Shown: piece after piece, positions 50,012-58,712 of the stretch
How the letters are laid out: each line of letters starts with the position of its first letter
How positions within the stretch are numbered: position 1 is the first letter of the stretch
From: Aridibaculum aurantiacum
GTDB taxonomy: Bacteria; Bacteroidota; Bacteroidia; Chitinophagales; Chitinophagaceae
Direction of reading: 5' to 3'
DNA length: 64,000 nt
Assembly: GCF_017355875.1 (NCBI RefSeq)
Contig: NZ_JAFEWC010000001.1
Coordinates: 1,302,001-1,366,000, forward strand
Translations under genes and position numbers: made by a program
Notes under the pieces: generated by a model
Database searches by the model: none
Seen by the model: the letters and a program-made list of their open reading frames with translations, nothing else
What the model was told of the DNA's origin: nothing

Positions 50012-51871
50012 ATGATCCAAAGATTAACAGTAGCGCTTTTTGCAGTCTTATTTTTTACTAATGCACAAGCGCAGCCAGACAGGTGGCAGCAACGGATTTC
50101 CTACAACATTGAAGCCTCATTGGATGTACAAACCAACCAATTAACAGGCACTGAAAAGATCGATTATTATAATAATTCACCAGACACACTCAATCGTGTG
50201 TTCTTTCACATGTATTGGAATGCGTTTCAGCCAAACAGCAGCATGGACGTGCGCAGCCGCGAATACGGGAACATCGTGCTTGGAAAGGATAGGGAAGGTA
50301 AGGACGTACGGGATTGGGATCGTAGGGTGCGCGACAGGATCTATAACCTGAAGCCTGATGAGGTGGGTTTTCAAAAAGCAGTGTTTGTAAAAGTAAATGG
50401 TAAGAACCAGCAACTGAAAGAGCACGAAACAATATTGGAAGTAGTATTAGATAGGCCAATTCTGCCGAAGTCTAAAACCAGCTTTGAAGTGAGTTTTGTT
50501 GCACAGGTGCCGCTTCAGATACGTCGTGCAGGCCGCGACAACGAAGAAGGTGTTCGCTACAGCATGTCGCAGTGGTATCCAAAAATGGTGGAGTATGATT
50601 ACCAGGGATGGCATGCGAACCCTTACATAGCCCGCGAATTTTATGGCGTGTGGGGCGACTACAATGTGAAACTGACATTGGATAAATCTTATATGGTAGC
50701 AGCTACCGGTACTTTGGCCAATGCCGATCAAATAGGATTTGGATACACTGATGCCGCTGTTAGGCCTGCTTCTAATGCGAAAACACTCACTTGGAATTTT
50801 GTAGCACAGAATGTTCATGATTTTGCCTGGGCTGCCGATCCTACATATACTATGATAAAGCGCCAGGTAAAAAATGGCCCTATGCTTTACATCGTACATA
50901 AAAAAGATCAAGCACAGGATCATCGCTGGAAATTGCTTGCTGATACTGTTGAATTAGCCTTTCCGGTGATGATGAAAACGTTTGGTCCTTACCCATACAA
51001 GACATACGCTTTCATACAGGCAGGTGATGGTGGAATGGAATATCCGTTAGCCACTTTTGTAAAAGGACCTGGTATTGGAACAGCCATTCACGAATGGATG
51101 CATAGCTGGTTCCAGATGATGCTGGGCACTAACGAAAGCCTGCACCACTGGATGGATGAAGGATTTACAACTTATGCGTCTGAAAGAGTATTGGGTGAAT
51201 TAAGAGGCAAAACCGGCTTTGTGCAGGAAGGTAGCTACAATGGCTACTTCCGTTTGGTACGCAGCGGACTGGAAGAACCAGCCAGCACACATGCAGATCA
51301 TTTCAACACCAATTACGCTTATTCAAATGCCAGCTATTCTAAAGGAGCGGTATTTATCACCCAACTTGGATATATAGTAGGAGATAGTGTTCGTGATAAA
51401 ATTTTACTCGATTACTACTGGCAGTGGCGTTTCAAGCATCCAAATCCGAATGATTTTATCCGGGTGGCTGAAAAAGCAAGTGGGATTGAACTGGACTGGT
51501 ACAAAGAATACTGGATCAACAGCACAAAAACAATTGACTATGCCCTGGATAGTTTGTGGGAAGAAGAAGGCAAAACAAAGATCAGGATACGCCGGGTAAA
51601 GGAGATGCCAATGCCGATTGATGTACAGCTAACTTTTAAAGATGGCAGCAAAGAGATGCACAACATTCCGCTCAACCTGATGTATGGTGCAAAGCCTGTA
51701 GAAGATAAATCTATTCCAACAAAAGTTCATACACCATGGAAGTGGACGCATCCAACCTATGTTTTTGAAACCAACCGTAAGCTTTTCGATCTATCAGAGC
51801 TTCACATAGATCCTTCGCAGCGGCTGGCGGATGTGGACCGAAAGAATAATGTTCTAAAAATTCAATGGTAG
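50012..51871 (+). CDS. M1 family metallopeptidase, exported
   Basis: Encodes 619 residues. Signal peptide MIQRLTVALFAVLFFTNAQA. N-terminal beta domain (to about 230) includes YSMSQWYPKMVEYD. The zinc motif is HEWMH at 360-364, with the second ligand Glu after exactly 18 residues (in HHWMDEGFTTYA). The exopeptidase motif usually GxMEN is GGMEY (340-344), so aminopeptidase specificity may be altered; such variants occur in this phylum (recollection). Start at 50012 for the signal peptide; an ATG 33 bases upstream adds a charged leader. Confidence 0.93.
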   Translation: MIQRLTVALFAVLFFTNAQAQPDRWQQRISYNIEASLDVQTNQLTGTEKIDYYNNSPDTLNRVFFHMYWNAFQPNSSMDVRSREYGNIVLGKDREGKDVRDWDRRVRDRIYNLKPDEVGFQKAVFVKVNGKNQQLKEHETILEVVLDRPILPKSKTSFEVSFVAQVPLQIRRAGRDNEEGVRYSMSQWYPKMVEYDYQGWHANPYIAREFYGVWGDYNVKLTLDKSYMVAATGTLANADQIGFGYTDAAVRPASNAKTLTWNFVAQNVHDFAWAADPTYTMIKRQVKNGPMLYIVHKKDQAQDHRWKLLADTVELAFPVMMKTFGPYPYKTYAFIQAGDGGMEYPLATFVKGPGIGTAIHEWMHSWFQMMLGTNESLHHWMDEGFTTYASERVLGELRGKTGFVQEGSYNGYFRLVRSGLEEPASTHADHFNTNYAYSNASYSKGAVFITQLGYIVGDSVRDKILLDYYWQWRFKHPNPNDFIRVAEKASGIELDWYKEYWINSTKTIDYALDSLWEEEGKTKIRIRRVKEMPMPIDVQLTFKDGSKEMHNIPLNLMYGAKPVEDKSIPTKVHTPWKWTHPTYVFETNRKLFDLSELHIDPSQRLADVDRKNNVLKIQW

Positions 51872-51883
51872 TTATAGCACTGA

Positions 51884-51913
51884 AAAAGCACTGATGACCT
51901 CAGTGCTTTTTTT
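51884..51913. terminator. Bidirectional terminator between the M1 peptidase and EcsC genes
   Basis: AAAAGCACTGA and TCAGTGCTTTT form a perfect 11-bp stem with loop TGACC, followed by seven T. It serves the convergent M1 (+) and EcsC (-) genes. Confidence 0.9.
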
Positions 51914-51916
51914 ATG

Positions 51917-52654
51917 TCAGGTATTTGTATTCAATCGCTTTGGTAGCAGGCGCATGCGGTAAGCATTCATGGCCGTTTTACCCAGCTTAATGATCAATCG
52001 GTAATTAACCACTGCGCCAATGGGTGCTCCAATTACCGGTATCAGCTGCGCCATCTTAGCCAGGTCAAGATAGTCACGGTACTCCTGCTGGAACTTCCGC
52101 CAATCAAGTTCATTTATATCATCGGGTAGCAAAGCAGCTTTTTCGTCCCAATTTTCCATTTGCAGGTAAACTTGTTTCCGCGTTTCCTGGCTGCAGAAAG
52201 CAAGTTGGAAAATGTGAAGAATGTACAACCTTTCTTTATAATCCTTCACCTCGTAGCCATACACTGCAGCTAGTTCAAACAGCAGCTTCACTTTCAGCCC
52301 CATTAGTACAGGAAAATCTACCAAACCCAGCAGGATACCTCCGGCACCGGTTATACCACCTTCTGCAGCAGCGGTTTTCCTGTAGAAGTCAATTTTAGCC
52401 TGCACTGCTCCTTCACGTTGTTCTAATGTTCCTTCGTGCCTTGTTCGTTGGTTTAAGAGTTCAGCACCAAAGAGCACTCCCTTAAACAGCTGTTTAATAG
52501 CTGCAGTGATGGCATTGTGAACCTTTTCAGGTATGTAGCCATTGATCTTATCCTGCACCCGTTTTGCCAGTTTATTGGTGAACGAAGGACCTTTCAGCAT
52601 TTCCTGCTGCCATTTTTTTAGTTCATCCAATGCCTGGTATTCGTACGAAGTCAT
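51917..52654 (-). CDS. EcsC family protein
   Basis: Encodes 245 residues. The EcsC domain is recognised from YEYQALDELKKWQQEML, PEKVHNAITAAIKQLFKGVLFG, GGITGAGGILLGLVDFPVLMGLKVKLLFELAAVYGY, and RLYILHIFQLAF; ends GAPIGAVVNYRLIIKLGKTAMNAYRMRLL. Two hydrophobic segments hint at peripheral or membrane attachment. Role unknown (named after the ecsABC transport operon of Bacillus). Lies 6 bases downstream of the VanX-like gene, a likely shared transcript. Confidence 0.9.
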   Translation of the reverse strand: MTSYEYQALDELKKWQQEMLKGPSFTNKLAKRVQDKINGYIPEKVHNAITAAIKQLFKGVLFGAELLNQRTRHEGTLEQREGAVQAKIDFYRKTAAAEGGITGAGGILLGLVDFPVLMGLKVKLLFELAAVYGYEVKDYKERLYILHIFQLAFCSQETRKQVYLQMENWDEKAALLPDDINELDWRKFQQEYRDYLDLAKMAQLIPVIGAPIGAVVNYRLIIKLGKTAMNAYRMRLLPKRLNTNT

Positions 52655-52660
52655 AGTTAT

Positions 52661-53398
52661 TTAATTACAGCGTGTCAACTCTTCCAGCTGTTGGAAGGAG
52701 AGATCCATCAAGTGATATTTACTGGCTGCATTAGGAAAGGAATAATGCCACCATTCCGTCTCAAGAGCACGAAAGCCATGTTTCTCCATTATTGTCCTCA
52801 GTAGCTTCCTGTTCTCAAGTACTTTTTTGCCCAGCTTCATATAGTTGTGGTGCGCCTTCTCCGAAAAATCATCAAACGCTGTAGGCATGGGTACTGCTTT
52901 ACCATTGGAGAGATCGGCTAATGTGACATCTACCGCTGCTCCCCTGTTGTGGCCACTCCCTTTCCTGGGGTTAGCAGCATAACGTTCATCAGGAACCACC
53001 TGCCACATCTTTACAGTAGTAGAATAGGGGCGGTAGGCGTCAAAAAACAGGAGCGATAGATCCTTCTTTTTTAGTTCTTCCTGCACTTTTGCCAGCGCAC
53101 GTGCCACTTCTACGCGTACAAAAACCTCCGGATCATGGTATAAAACCGTTTTTGTGAAATTGGCTGGCGTAGCATAAACAAGGCTGGTATATAGCGGATG
53201 TATAAAATTTTTTAATGCTACCATTCTTATTGATGTATCAGCCTTTACGAGCTTTTTATACATTTTTGGCACGCTAACTACCTGCAGCCCATACGCATTA
53301 GCAGGAACCACAATTTGTTGACTTTTCCCCACAACTGGGGAACTTAAGGCTATTATAATGAGGAAAAACCACATATAAGGCTTACTTTTGCACCTCAT
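52661..53398 (-). CDS. D-alanyl-D-alanine dipeptidase (VanX/DdpX-like, M15D)
   Basis: Encodes 245 residues. N-terminal hydrophobic segment MWFFLIIIALSSPVVGKSQ acts as signal peptide. Metal site: the SxHxxGxAxD motif is GSGHNRGAAVDVTL (near 145), and the third ligand EtEWWHYSF (about 219). LLFFDAYRPYSTTVKMW precedes the first motif, as in VanX. The family hydrolyses D-Ala-D-Ala for cell-wall turnover or vancomycin resistance; without vanHAS context the former is more likely. Start chosen at 53398. Confidence 0.92.
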   Translation of the reverse strand: MRCKSKPYMWFFLIIIALSSPVVGKSQQIVVPANAYGLQVVSVPKMYKKLVKADTSIRMVALKNFIHPLYTSLVYATPANFTKTVLYHDPEVFVRVEVARALAKVQEELKKKDLSLLFFDAYRPYSTTVKMWQVVPDERYAANPRKGSGHNRGAAVDVTLADLSNGKAVPMPTAFDDFSEKAHHNYMKLGKKVLENRKLLRTIMEKHGFRALETEWWHYSFPNAASKYHLMDLSFQQLEELTRCN

Positions 53399-53441
53399 TG
53401 GTTGAAAAGGTATTAATTATTAACCCTCAAATCTACCAGTT

Positions 53442-53825
53442 TTGAAGAAACTCCTATTTATGTTCCTGGTGCTGCCGTTTATCACTTTAGCCCAGGCTCC
53501 TAAAGAAAAGAAAGATCCGATACAAGGCGTAGCAAGTTTTTATGCTCCTCACTTCAATGGCCTGCGTACCGCTACTGGTGAAATTTTCAAGCACTCTAAT
53601 CTTACCGCTGCAAGCAATAATTTCAAGATCAACACACTTGTCAGAGTTACCAACCTACTAAATAACAAATCTGTTATTGTTAGGATCAACGACCGTATGC
53701 ATGAAAGAATGGCTAAGAAAGGTCGTGTGGTAGACCTTACCAGTGCTGCCGCTAAAGTTCTTGGTGTAGGCATCAATGGCTTGCTTAAAGTGAAAGTAGA
53801 GCCTTACTTTGGCAGTGTTGATTAA
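53442..53825 (+). CDS. Septal ring lytic transglycosylase RlpA-family protein
   Basis: Encodes 127 residues. The TTG start (53442) gives a perfect signal peptide MKKLLFMFLVLPFITLAQA; a later ATG (53460) would remove the basic n-region, so TTG is preferred. The mature part is one double-psi barrel: GVASFYAPHFNGLRTATGE (with the catalytic-type YG/NG-rich turn), TAASNNFKINTLVRVTN, VIVRINDRMHERMAKKGRVVDLTSAAAKVLG. No SPOR domain, unlike E. coli RlpA. Divergent from the VanX-like gene with 43 bases between. Confidence 0.9.
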   Translation: MKKLLFMFLVLPFITLAQAPKEKKDPIQGVASFYAPHFNGLRTATGEIFKHSNLTAASNNFKINTLVRVTNLLNNKSVIVRINDRMHERMAKKGRVVDLTSAAAKVLGVGINGLLKVKVEPYFGSVD

Positions 53826-53891
53826 TTGCTGCTAAGTTTTTTTCCTGTTCTAAAACAGCATCCTATATTTACTGCTTATAAACTAACCTTC

Positions 53892-55238
53892 ATGAGGAAA
53901 ATTTCACTATTGGTGTGCCTTTCAATGGCTTCATCAATTCTTTTTGCCCAACAACCTGCGGCTGTTCCATTTACCAAAAAGCGCGGTTTGATGTTTGGCA
54001 TTATGTTCAACGACTTCAGAACCCCGTCACTGCTTCAGTCAAGTTCAATTGGTTCTGTAATCAACAACAAGCAGCTTCCTAAGCTGAAGGACATGGATGC
54101 CGGTTTTAGTTTCACTTACCTTGAAACAATGGCCTCTAATGTTGATTTCACCTCGTCACTAGGTTTTTCTTTTTCTAATTATCCATTTAAGGACAGGGCG
54201 GCTTCACGTGATGAGCGCCTGCACATAGAAGGTGATGCAAACGTGAACCTTCGTTTGTTGCAAGATCGTTTTGCTATAAACCCTTACCTGACTGCAGGTG
54301 TAGGCGGATCTTACTATGATGTGTACTTTGGAGCATATGTACCTGTAGGTGCTGGTTTCCAGTTTAGATTGGGTGGTGAAGAGATCGTAAGACTACAGGC
54401 GCAGTATCGTTTTGGTATTACCGAGAATACTGCTAATCGTTTGAATTTCACTTTAGGTTTTGGCCAGATGTGGACTCCTGCAGCTCCAGTGCTTAAGCCT
54501 ACACCTCCGGCACCAGTAGATGCTGATAGAGATGGTGATGGTATACCTGATTCTAAAGATCAGTGTCCTGATGTAAAAGGTGTAGCTCAATACAATGGTT
54601 GCCCGGTTCCTGATAGCGATAATGATGGCATTGCCGATGATAAAGACAAATGTCCTACAGTTCCAGGTTTAGCTAAATACGATGGTTGTCCTATTCCTGA
54701 TCGTGATGGTGACAAGATCAATGATGAAGAAGATCGTTGCCCTGATGTAGCTGGTGTGGCTCGTTTGCAAGGATGTCCTGAAAAGGATACAGACGGTGAT
54801 GGTGTAATGGATGATCTTGATCGTTGTCCGAACGAAGCCGGTCCTGCTAGCAACAATGGTTGCCCTGAAAGAAAAGCTCCTACAAAAGAAGAAGTAACTA
54901 AAGTGCAGGAAGCAGCTAAGTTTGTTTACTTCGAAACAGGAAGTGCAAAATTGAAAGCAGCATCTACACCTGCATTGCAGCGCGTAGTGAAGATAATGAC
55001 TGATAACAATGATGCTACTATCACCATTGAAGGTCATACAGACAATACAGGTTCTGCTCAGTTGAACCAAAAGCTGTCTGAAGATCGTGCAGCGTCAGTT
55101 AAGAAATATCTTGTAGATAAAGGTATCAGCGAAAGCAGGATAACTTCAGTAGGTTACGGTTTTGACAAACCAGTAGCACCAAACACTACAGCTGCGGGTC
55201 GTGCTAAAAATAGAAGAGTAGTAATGACACTTGAATAA
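53892..55238 (+). CDS. OmpA family protein with thrombospondin type 3 repeats
   Basis: Encodes 448 residues. Signal peptide MRKISLLVCLSMASSILFAQ. A beta-barrel of about 190 residues (YLETMASNVDFTSSLGFSFS, PYLTAGVGGSYYDVYFGAY, VRLQAQYRFGI) is followed by four acidic calcium-type repeats (DRDGDGIPDSKDQCPD, DSDNDGIADDKDKCPT, DRDGDKINDEEDRCPD, DTDGDGVMDDLDRCPN). The C-terminal OmpA domain (YFETGSAKLKAASTPALQ, ITIEGHTDNTGS, LSEDRAASVKKYL, GRAKNRRVVMTL) binds peptidoglycan. An outer-membrane to wall tether. ATG at 53892 is used over 53826. Confidence 0.95.
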   Translation: MRKISLLVCLSMASSILFAQQPAAVPFTKKRGLMFGIMFNDFRTPSLLQSSSIGSVINNKQLPKLKDMDAGFSFTYLETMASNVDFTSSLGFSFSNYPFKDRAASRDERLHIEGDANVNLRLLQDRFAINPYLTAGVGGSYYDVYFGAYVPVGAGFQFRLGGEEIVRLQAQYRFGITENTANRLNFTLGFGQMWTPAAPVLKPTPPAPVDADRDGDGIPDSKDQCPDVKGVAQYNGCPVPDSDNDGIADDKDKCPTVPGLAKYDGCPIPDRDGDKINDEEDRCPDVAGVARLQGCPEKDTDGDGVMDDLDRCPNEAGPASNNGCPERKAPTKEEVTKVQEAAKFVYFETGSAKLKAASTPALQRVVKIMTDNNDATITIEGHTDNTGSAQLNQKLSEDRAASVKKYLVDKGISESRITSVGYGFDKPVAPNTTAAGRAKNRRVVMTLE

Positions 55239-55263
55239 GTGCCAAACTATAATTATACATCTT

Positions 55264-56022
55264 TCAAAGCGTCTTCTTTTTAGAAGGCGCTTTTTTTGTG
55301 CCTGCTGCTAATAATCCAAGTTCCAGCGCATTGTGGACAGCCCATACTTCTATATCGTTGTTGAAGTAAACAAAGGCCTCTTTAATTCTTTTGTCTGCGT
55401 CTACAGTATCTGCGAAAGCTTGTAAAGATTGAGTGCTGTATGGAGACCTATAAAGATCTGGTACACCATGAAAGCGGTAGTAAAGCACCTGGTTATTTTG
55501 AATAACATCATCGGGCAGTAAGGGATGGCTTTGGCCGCAAAACGTGATGTTGTGCATGGAAAGCTTAGCAAAGACCTCCGCGTTCCACCACGTTTCGTGC
55601 CTGAACTCTAACACATTCTTTTGCGACAGATCCAGTGCTTCAATGATGCGATCTAGTTTCTCTTCTTTATAAGCCATCCTTGGCGGCATCTGGAAAAGCA
55701 CACATCCCAATTTCTCTTTTAGCCCTTCCTGGATAACGCCGTAGAAGTCGCTCAGTAATTGCCCGCAGTTGATGAACTGCTTGTAATGCGTAATTCCTTT
55801 TGGAGCTTTTACAGAAAAATTGAAATCAGCAGGGCTCTTTTCATACCATGCCTGCACCATTGGTAATTGGGGAAACTTGTAAAAGGTTACGTTTAGTTCT
55901 AAAGTCTTGAATCTTTCGCTATAGAATTCAAACCACCGTTTTTGTGGCAGGTCAGCCGGGTAAAAAGGACCTTTCCAGTTCTTGTAGTGAAATCCTGAGC
56001 AACCAATATGCCAATTGGCCAT
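55264..56022 (-). CDS. DUF72 family protein (TIM barrel)
   Basis: Encodes 252 residues. The family is recognised from IGCSGFHYKNWKGPFYPADL, YSERFKTLELNVTFYKFP, FNFSVKAPKGITHYKQ, VLFQMPPRMAYKEEKL, NVLEFRHETWW, YYRFHGVPDLYRSPYS and AFVYFNNDIEVWAVHNALEL. A metal-binding TIM-barrel of unknown substrate (YecE-like). Convergent with the OmpA gene. The Lys-rich end GTKKAPSKKKTL is unusual but short. Confidence 0.92.
   Translation of the reverse strand: MANWHIGCSGFHYKNWKGPFYPADLPQKRWFEFYSERFKTLELNVTFYKFPQLPMVQAWYEKSPADFNFSVKAPKGITHYKQFINCGQLLSDFYGVIQEGLKEKLGCVLFQMPPRMAYKEEKLDRIIEALDLSQKNVLEFRHETWWNAEVFAKLSMHNITFCGQSHPLLPDDVIQNNQVLYYRFHGVPDLYRSPYSTQSLQAFADTVDADKRIKEAFVYFNNDIEVWAVHNALELGLLAAGTKKAPSKKKTL
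55266..55297. terminator. Bidirectional terminator between the OmpA and DUF72 genes
   Basis: AAAGCGTCTTCT and AGAAGGCGCTTT form a 12-bp stem (one wobble) with a TTTT loop, then seven T. The DUF72 stop codon overlaps the left edge. Confidence 0.8.
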
Positions 56023-56101
56023 ACATCTTTATTTGCCACACAGGTACAATTTGCACACCAGCAGCAAAAGAAAACGCCCACATAAAGTGGGCGCTTCAAT
56101 A

Positions 56102-58609
56102 TTAGTCTCTTCTCGGCATCACCGCTTTGGGTGGTTGCTGGTTCTGCTGGTTGTTATTCTCCTTTTCTTTCCTTTCCTGCTCCCTGCGTAGCCTGCGCTT
56201 TTCCCGCCGGCTCAGGTTATCTTCTTCCTCAGCAGGTGCCTGGGTGGCGGAAGGTGGTTTTTGAGCATCTACTTTAGGAACAAGTGGATTATCGGCTGGT
56301 TTACCACCAGGTTTGGCTTTTTCTACAGGTATTTCGCTTTCTGCACCGATTTCCATTGCCCCTTCCTGCGGAATGAGGTAATCCTCTGAGCTGCCATTAC
56401 CCATATCTTCTCCCTCAGCACCAGGCTGGTAGCCGCGGATATTGTTCAGGTAGTCGAAAATGATATCGTTGCTCATTACTTCAGGCTTAGAGAATTTAGC
56501 TTCCCTGTCTATACCTAAAGTCTTGTCATCATACGCTTTGCTGAAGAAGTACGCCCAAATAGGAAGCGCTGCAGATGAACCCTGCCCCACATTAGTAGAG
56601 TTAAAACGGATAAAACGGTCATCACAACCTACCCATGCACCTGCCAGTAACTGTGGTGTGTAGCCCATGAACCAGGCATCGCTGTTATCGTTTGTGGTAC
56701 CTGTTTTACCGGCAACTTCACCATTGATACCATAACTGGCCATACGGCGTCCTGTTCCATTTTTTATAACGCCTTGCATCATTAAGGCAATGGTGTAAGC
56801 TGTTACTTCACTGATGATCTCTTTGCGCTGTGCAGGTAAAAAGTTCTCCAGCACATTGCCATTTTTATCTTCAATACGCGCAATCATCAATGGCTTGCTG
56901 TTGAAACCACGACCAGGGAACATGCTGTAGGCCTGCATCATTTCGTAAAGGCTGATCTCGCATGAACCAAGTGCTATTGACGGGTAAGCATCAACTTTAG
57001 CCTGCATATTCGTTTTTTGCAAAAACTCTACAAATCGACGCGGTCCATCATTGCTATTATTGCCTAACTGCTTCATGATGTATGCAGATGCACAGTTGCG
57101 TGATTGCGCCAATGCTGAAGACATAGGCATTGATCTGCCGGTACAGCTGGCGCCGGTAGCCGGTACTTGCCCATAGCTTCCAAAAGATTGTTGTACGTCT
57201 ACCACGGTAGTATTGGGTGTAAAACCTGCCTCTTCTACAGCTAAACCATAAAGAAGCGGTTTTATAGTACTACCTACTTGCCTGCGCGTATTTGGGTTTA
57301 CGTGGTCGAACTTGAAATTCTTGAAATCTATTCCACCTACCCATGCTTTGATTTCTCCACTTATTGGATCCATTACCATGAAACCAGCCTGCAGCATCTG
57401 GCGGTGGTATTTGATAGAATCCATTGGCGTCATGGTAGTATCCGTTTCTCTTTTGTTGTTCCAGGCGAAAATCTTCATAGGAACTTTCTTCGAGAATGTC
57501 TTCTTTATCTCTTCATCTGAAAGACCATCTTTCTTCAGGTTTTTCCACCTGTCGGAGTCTTTCATGGCTTTATTCAATACATCCTCGCGGCCTTTCCAAA
57601 CACTACCATTCTTTATGTTGCTCTGCGAGTTCAGGATCTTTTGCATATAGCTGATGTGCTTGCTTACAGCTTCTTCAGCATACAACTGCATACGCGGGTT
57701 AAGCGTAGTGTATATCTTCAAACCATCGCGATACAGATCGTAATTATCGCCGTTTGGCTTTTTATGCTCTTTACACCACTTTTTCATTTCCTGGCCAAGT
57801 ACCATCCTGAAATAGGGAGCAAGACCAGCATTCTCATCCATCTTTTTATAATTGAGTGCTATTGGCTTCAGTTTCAGTTTTTGAGCCTCCTGGTCTGTAA
57901 GAAATTTATTCCTTACCATTTGCTCCAGTACTGTGTTACGGCGGTCAAGTGCCAGTTTAGGATTAACACGAGGATTATAAAGGGTAGAACCTTTCAGCAT
58001 TCCCACTAATACAGCCGCTTCTTCTATATTGATTACATCCGGGTCTTTCTGGAAAAAGGTACGGCTGGCATTGCGGATACCGTAAACATTATCACCAAAA
58101 GGAACCGTGTTGAGGTATAGCGCAAGTATCTCGTCTTTTGTAAAGTTTCTTTCAAGTTTTATGGCAATGATCCACTCTTTTAGTTTCTGCATACCACGAG
58201 AAACCGGGTTACGTGCCCTGTTGCCGGTAAAAAGATTGAGCGCTAACTGTTGAGAAATTGTACTAGCACCACCTTCTTTACCAAGATTGACAACGGCACG
58301 TGCAAGAGAACGTCCGTCAATACCGCTGTGCGAGTAAAACCTTTCGTCTTCCGTAGCTATAAGCGCCGAAACAATATGCTTGCTGATGTTGTGGAATTCA
58401 ACATTGGTCCTGTCTTCCAGGTAATATTTACCCATTACCGTTCCATCGTCGGCAATTACTTCACTGGCAATGGAAGCGCTTGGGTTTTCCAGGTCTTCAA
58501 TAGAAGGCATTTTTCCAAAAACACCCCAATTGGCTAAAAGCAGGATAAGAACAAAGGAGGCAAAACCGATAAGCACCAGTCGCCAGAATATTTTTACAGA
58601 TCTACGCAT
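56102..58609 (-). CDS. Penicillin-binding protein 1A (bifunctional transglycosylase/transpeptidase)
   Basis: Encodes 835 residues. Class A PBP: signal anchor VLIGFASFVLILLLANW, GT51 catalytic-Glu motif ALIATEDERFYSHSGID (Glu near residue 87), STISQQLALNLFTG, then the penicillin-binding domain with SxxK in GSTIKPLLYG (Ser about 447), SxN in SRN (about 503), and KTGTTN (about 635). The last 100 residues are P/E/K/Q-rich and disordered. The start 58609 (MRRSVKIFW) is preferred over an ATG 12 codons earlier. Single gene upstream of porW, same strand. Confidence 0.95.
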   Translation of the reverse strand: MRRSVKIFWRLVLIGFASFVLILLLANWGVFGKMPSIEDLENPSASIASEVIADDGTVMGKYYLEDRTNVEFHNISKHIVSALIATEDERFYSHSGIDGRSLARAVVNLGKEGGASTISQQLALNLFTGNRARNPVSRGMQKLKEWIIAIKLERNFTKDEILALYLNTVPFGDNVYGIRNASRTFFQKDPDVINIEEAAVLVGMLKGSTLYNPRVNPKLALDRRNTVLEQMVRNKFLTDQEAQKLKLKPIALNYKKMDENAGLAPYFRMVLGQEMKKWCKEHKKPNGDNYDLYRDGLKIYTTLNPRMQLYAEEAVSKHISYMQKILNSQSNIKNGSVWKGREDVLNKAMKDSDRWKNLKKDGLSDEEIKKTFSKKVPMKIFAWNNKRETDTTMTPMDSIKYHRQMLQAGFMVMDPISGEIKAWVGGIDFKNFKFDHVNPNTRRQVGSTIKPLLYGLAVEEAGFTPNTTVVDVQQSFGSYGQVPATGASCTGRSMPMSSALAQSRNCASAYIMKQLGNNSNDGPRRFVEFLQKTNMQAKVDAYPSIALGSCEISLYEMMQAYSMFPGRGFNSKPLMIARIEDKNGNVLENFLPAQRKEIISEVTAYTIALMMQGVIKNGTGRRMASYGINGEVAGKTGTTNDNSDAWFMGYTPQLLAGAWVGCDDRFIRFNSTNVGQGSSAALPIWAYFFSKAYDDKTLGIDREAKFSKPEVMSNDIIFDYLNNIRGYQPGAEGEDMGNGSSEDYLIPQEGAMEIGAESEIPVEKAKPGGKPADNPLVPKVDAQKPPSATQAPAEEEDNLSRREKRRLRREQERKEKENNNQQNQQPPKAVMPRRD

Positions 58610-58712
58610 GTGTTGATAGTTGCAAAGCAGGAGATTTAAAGGCAATTTTCCTGCCTGATTTTGTTTAGCTACAAAACTAGGTAAGTAGCTATCAATGGTG
58701 ATTGTATGTCAG

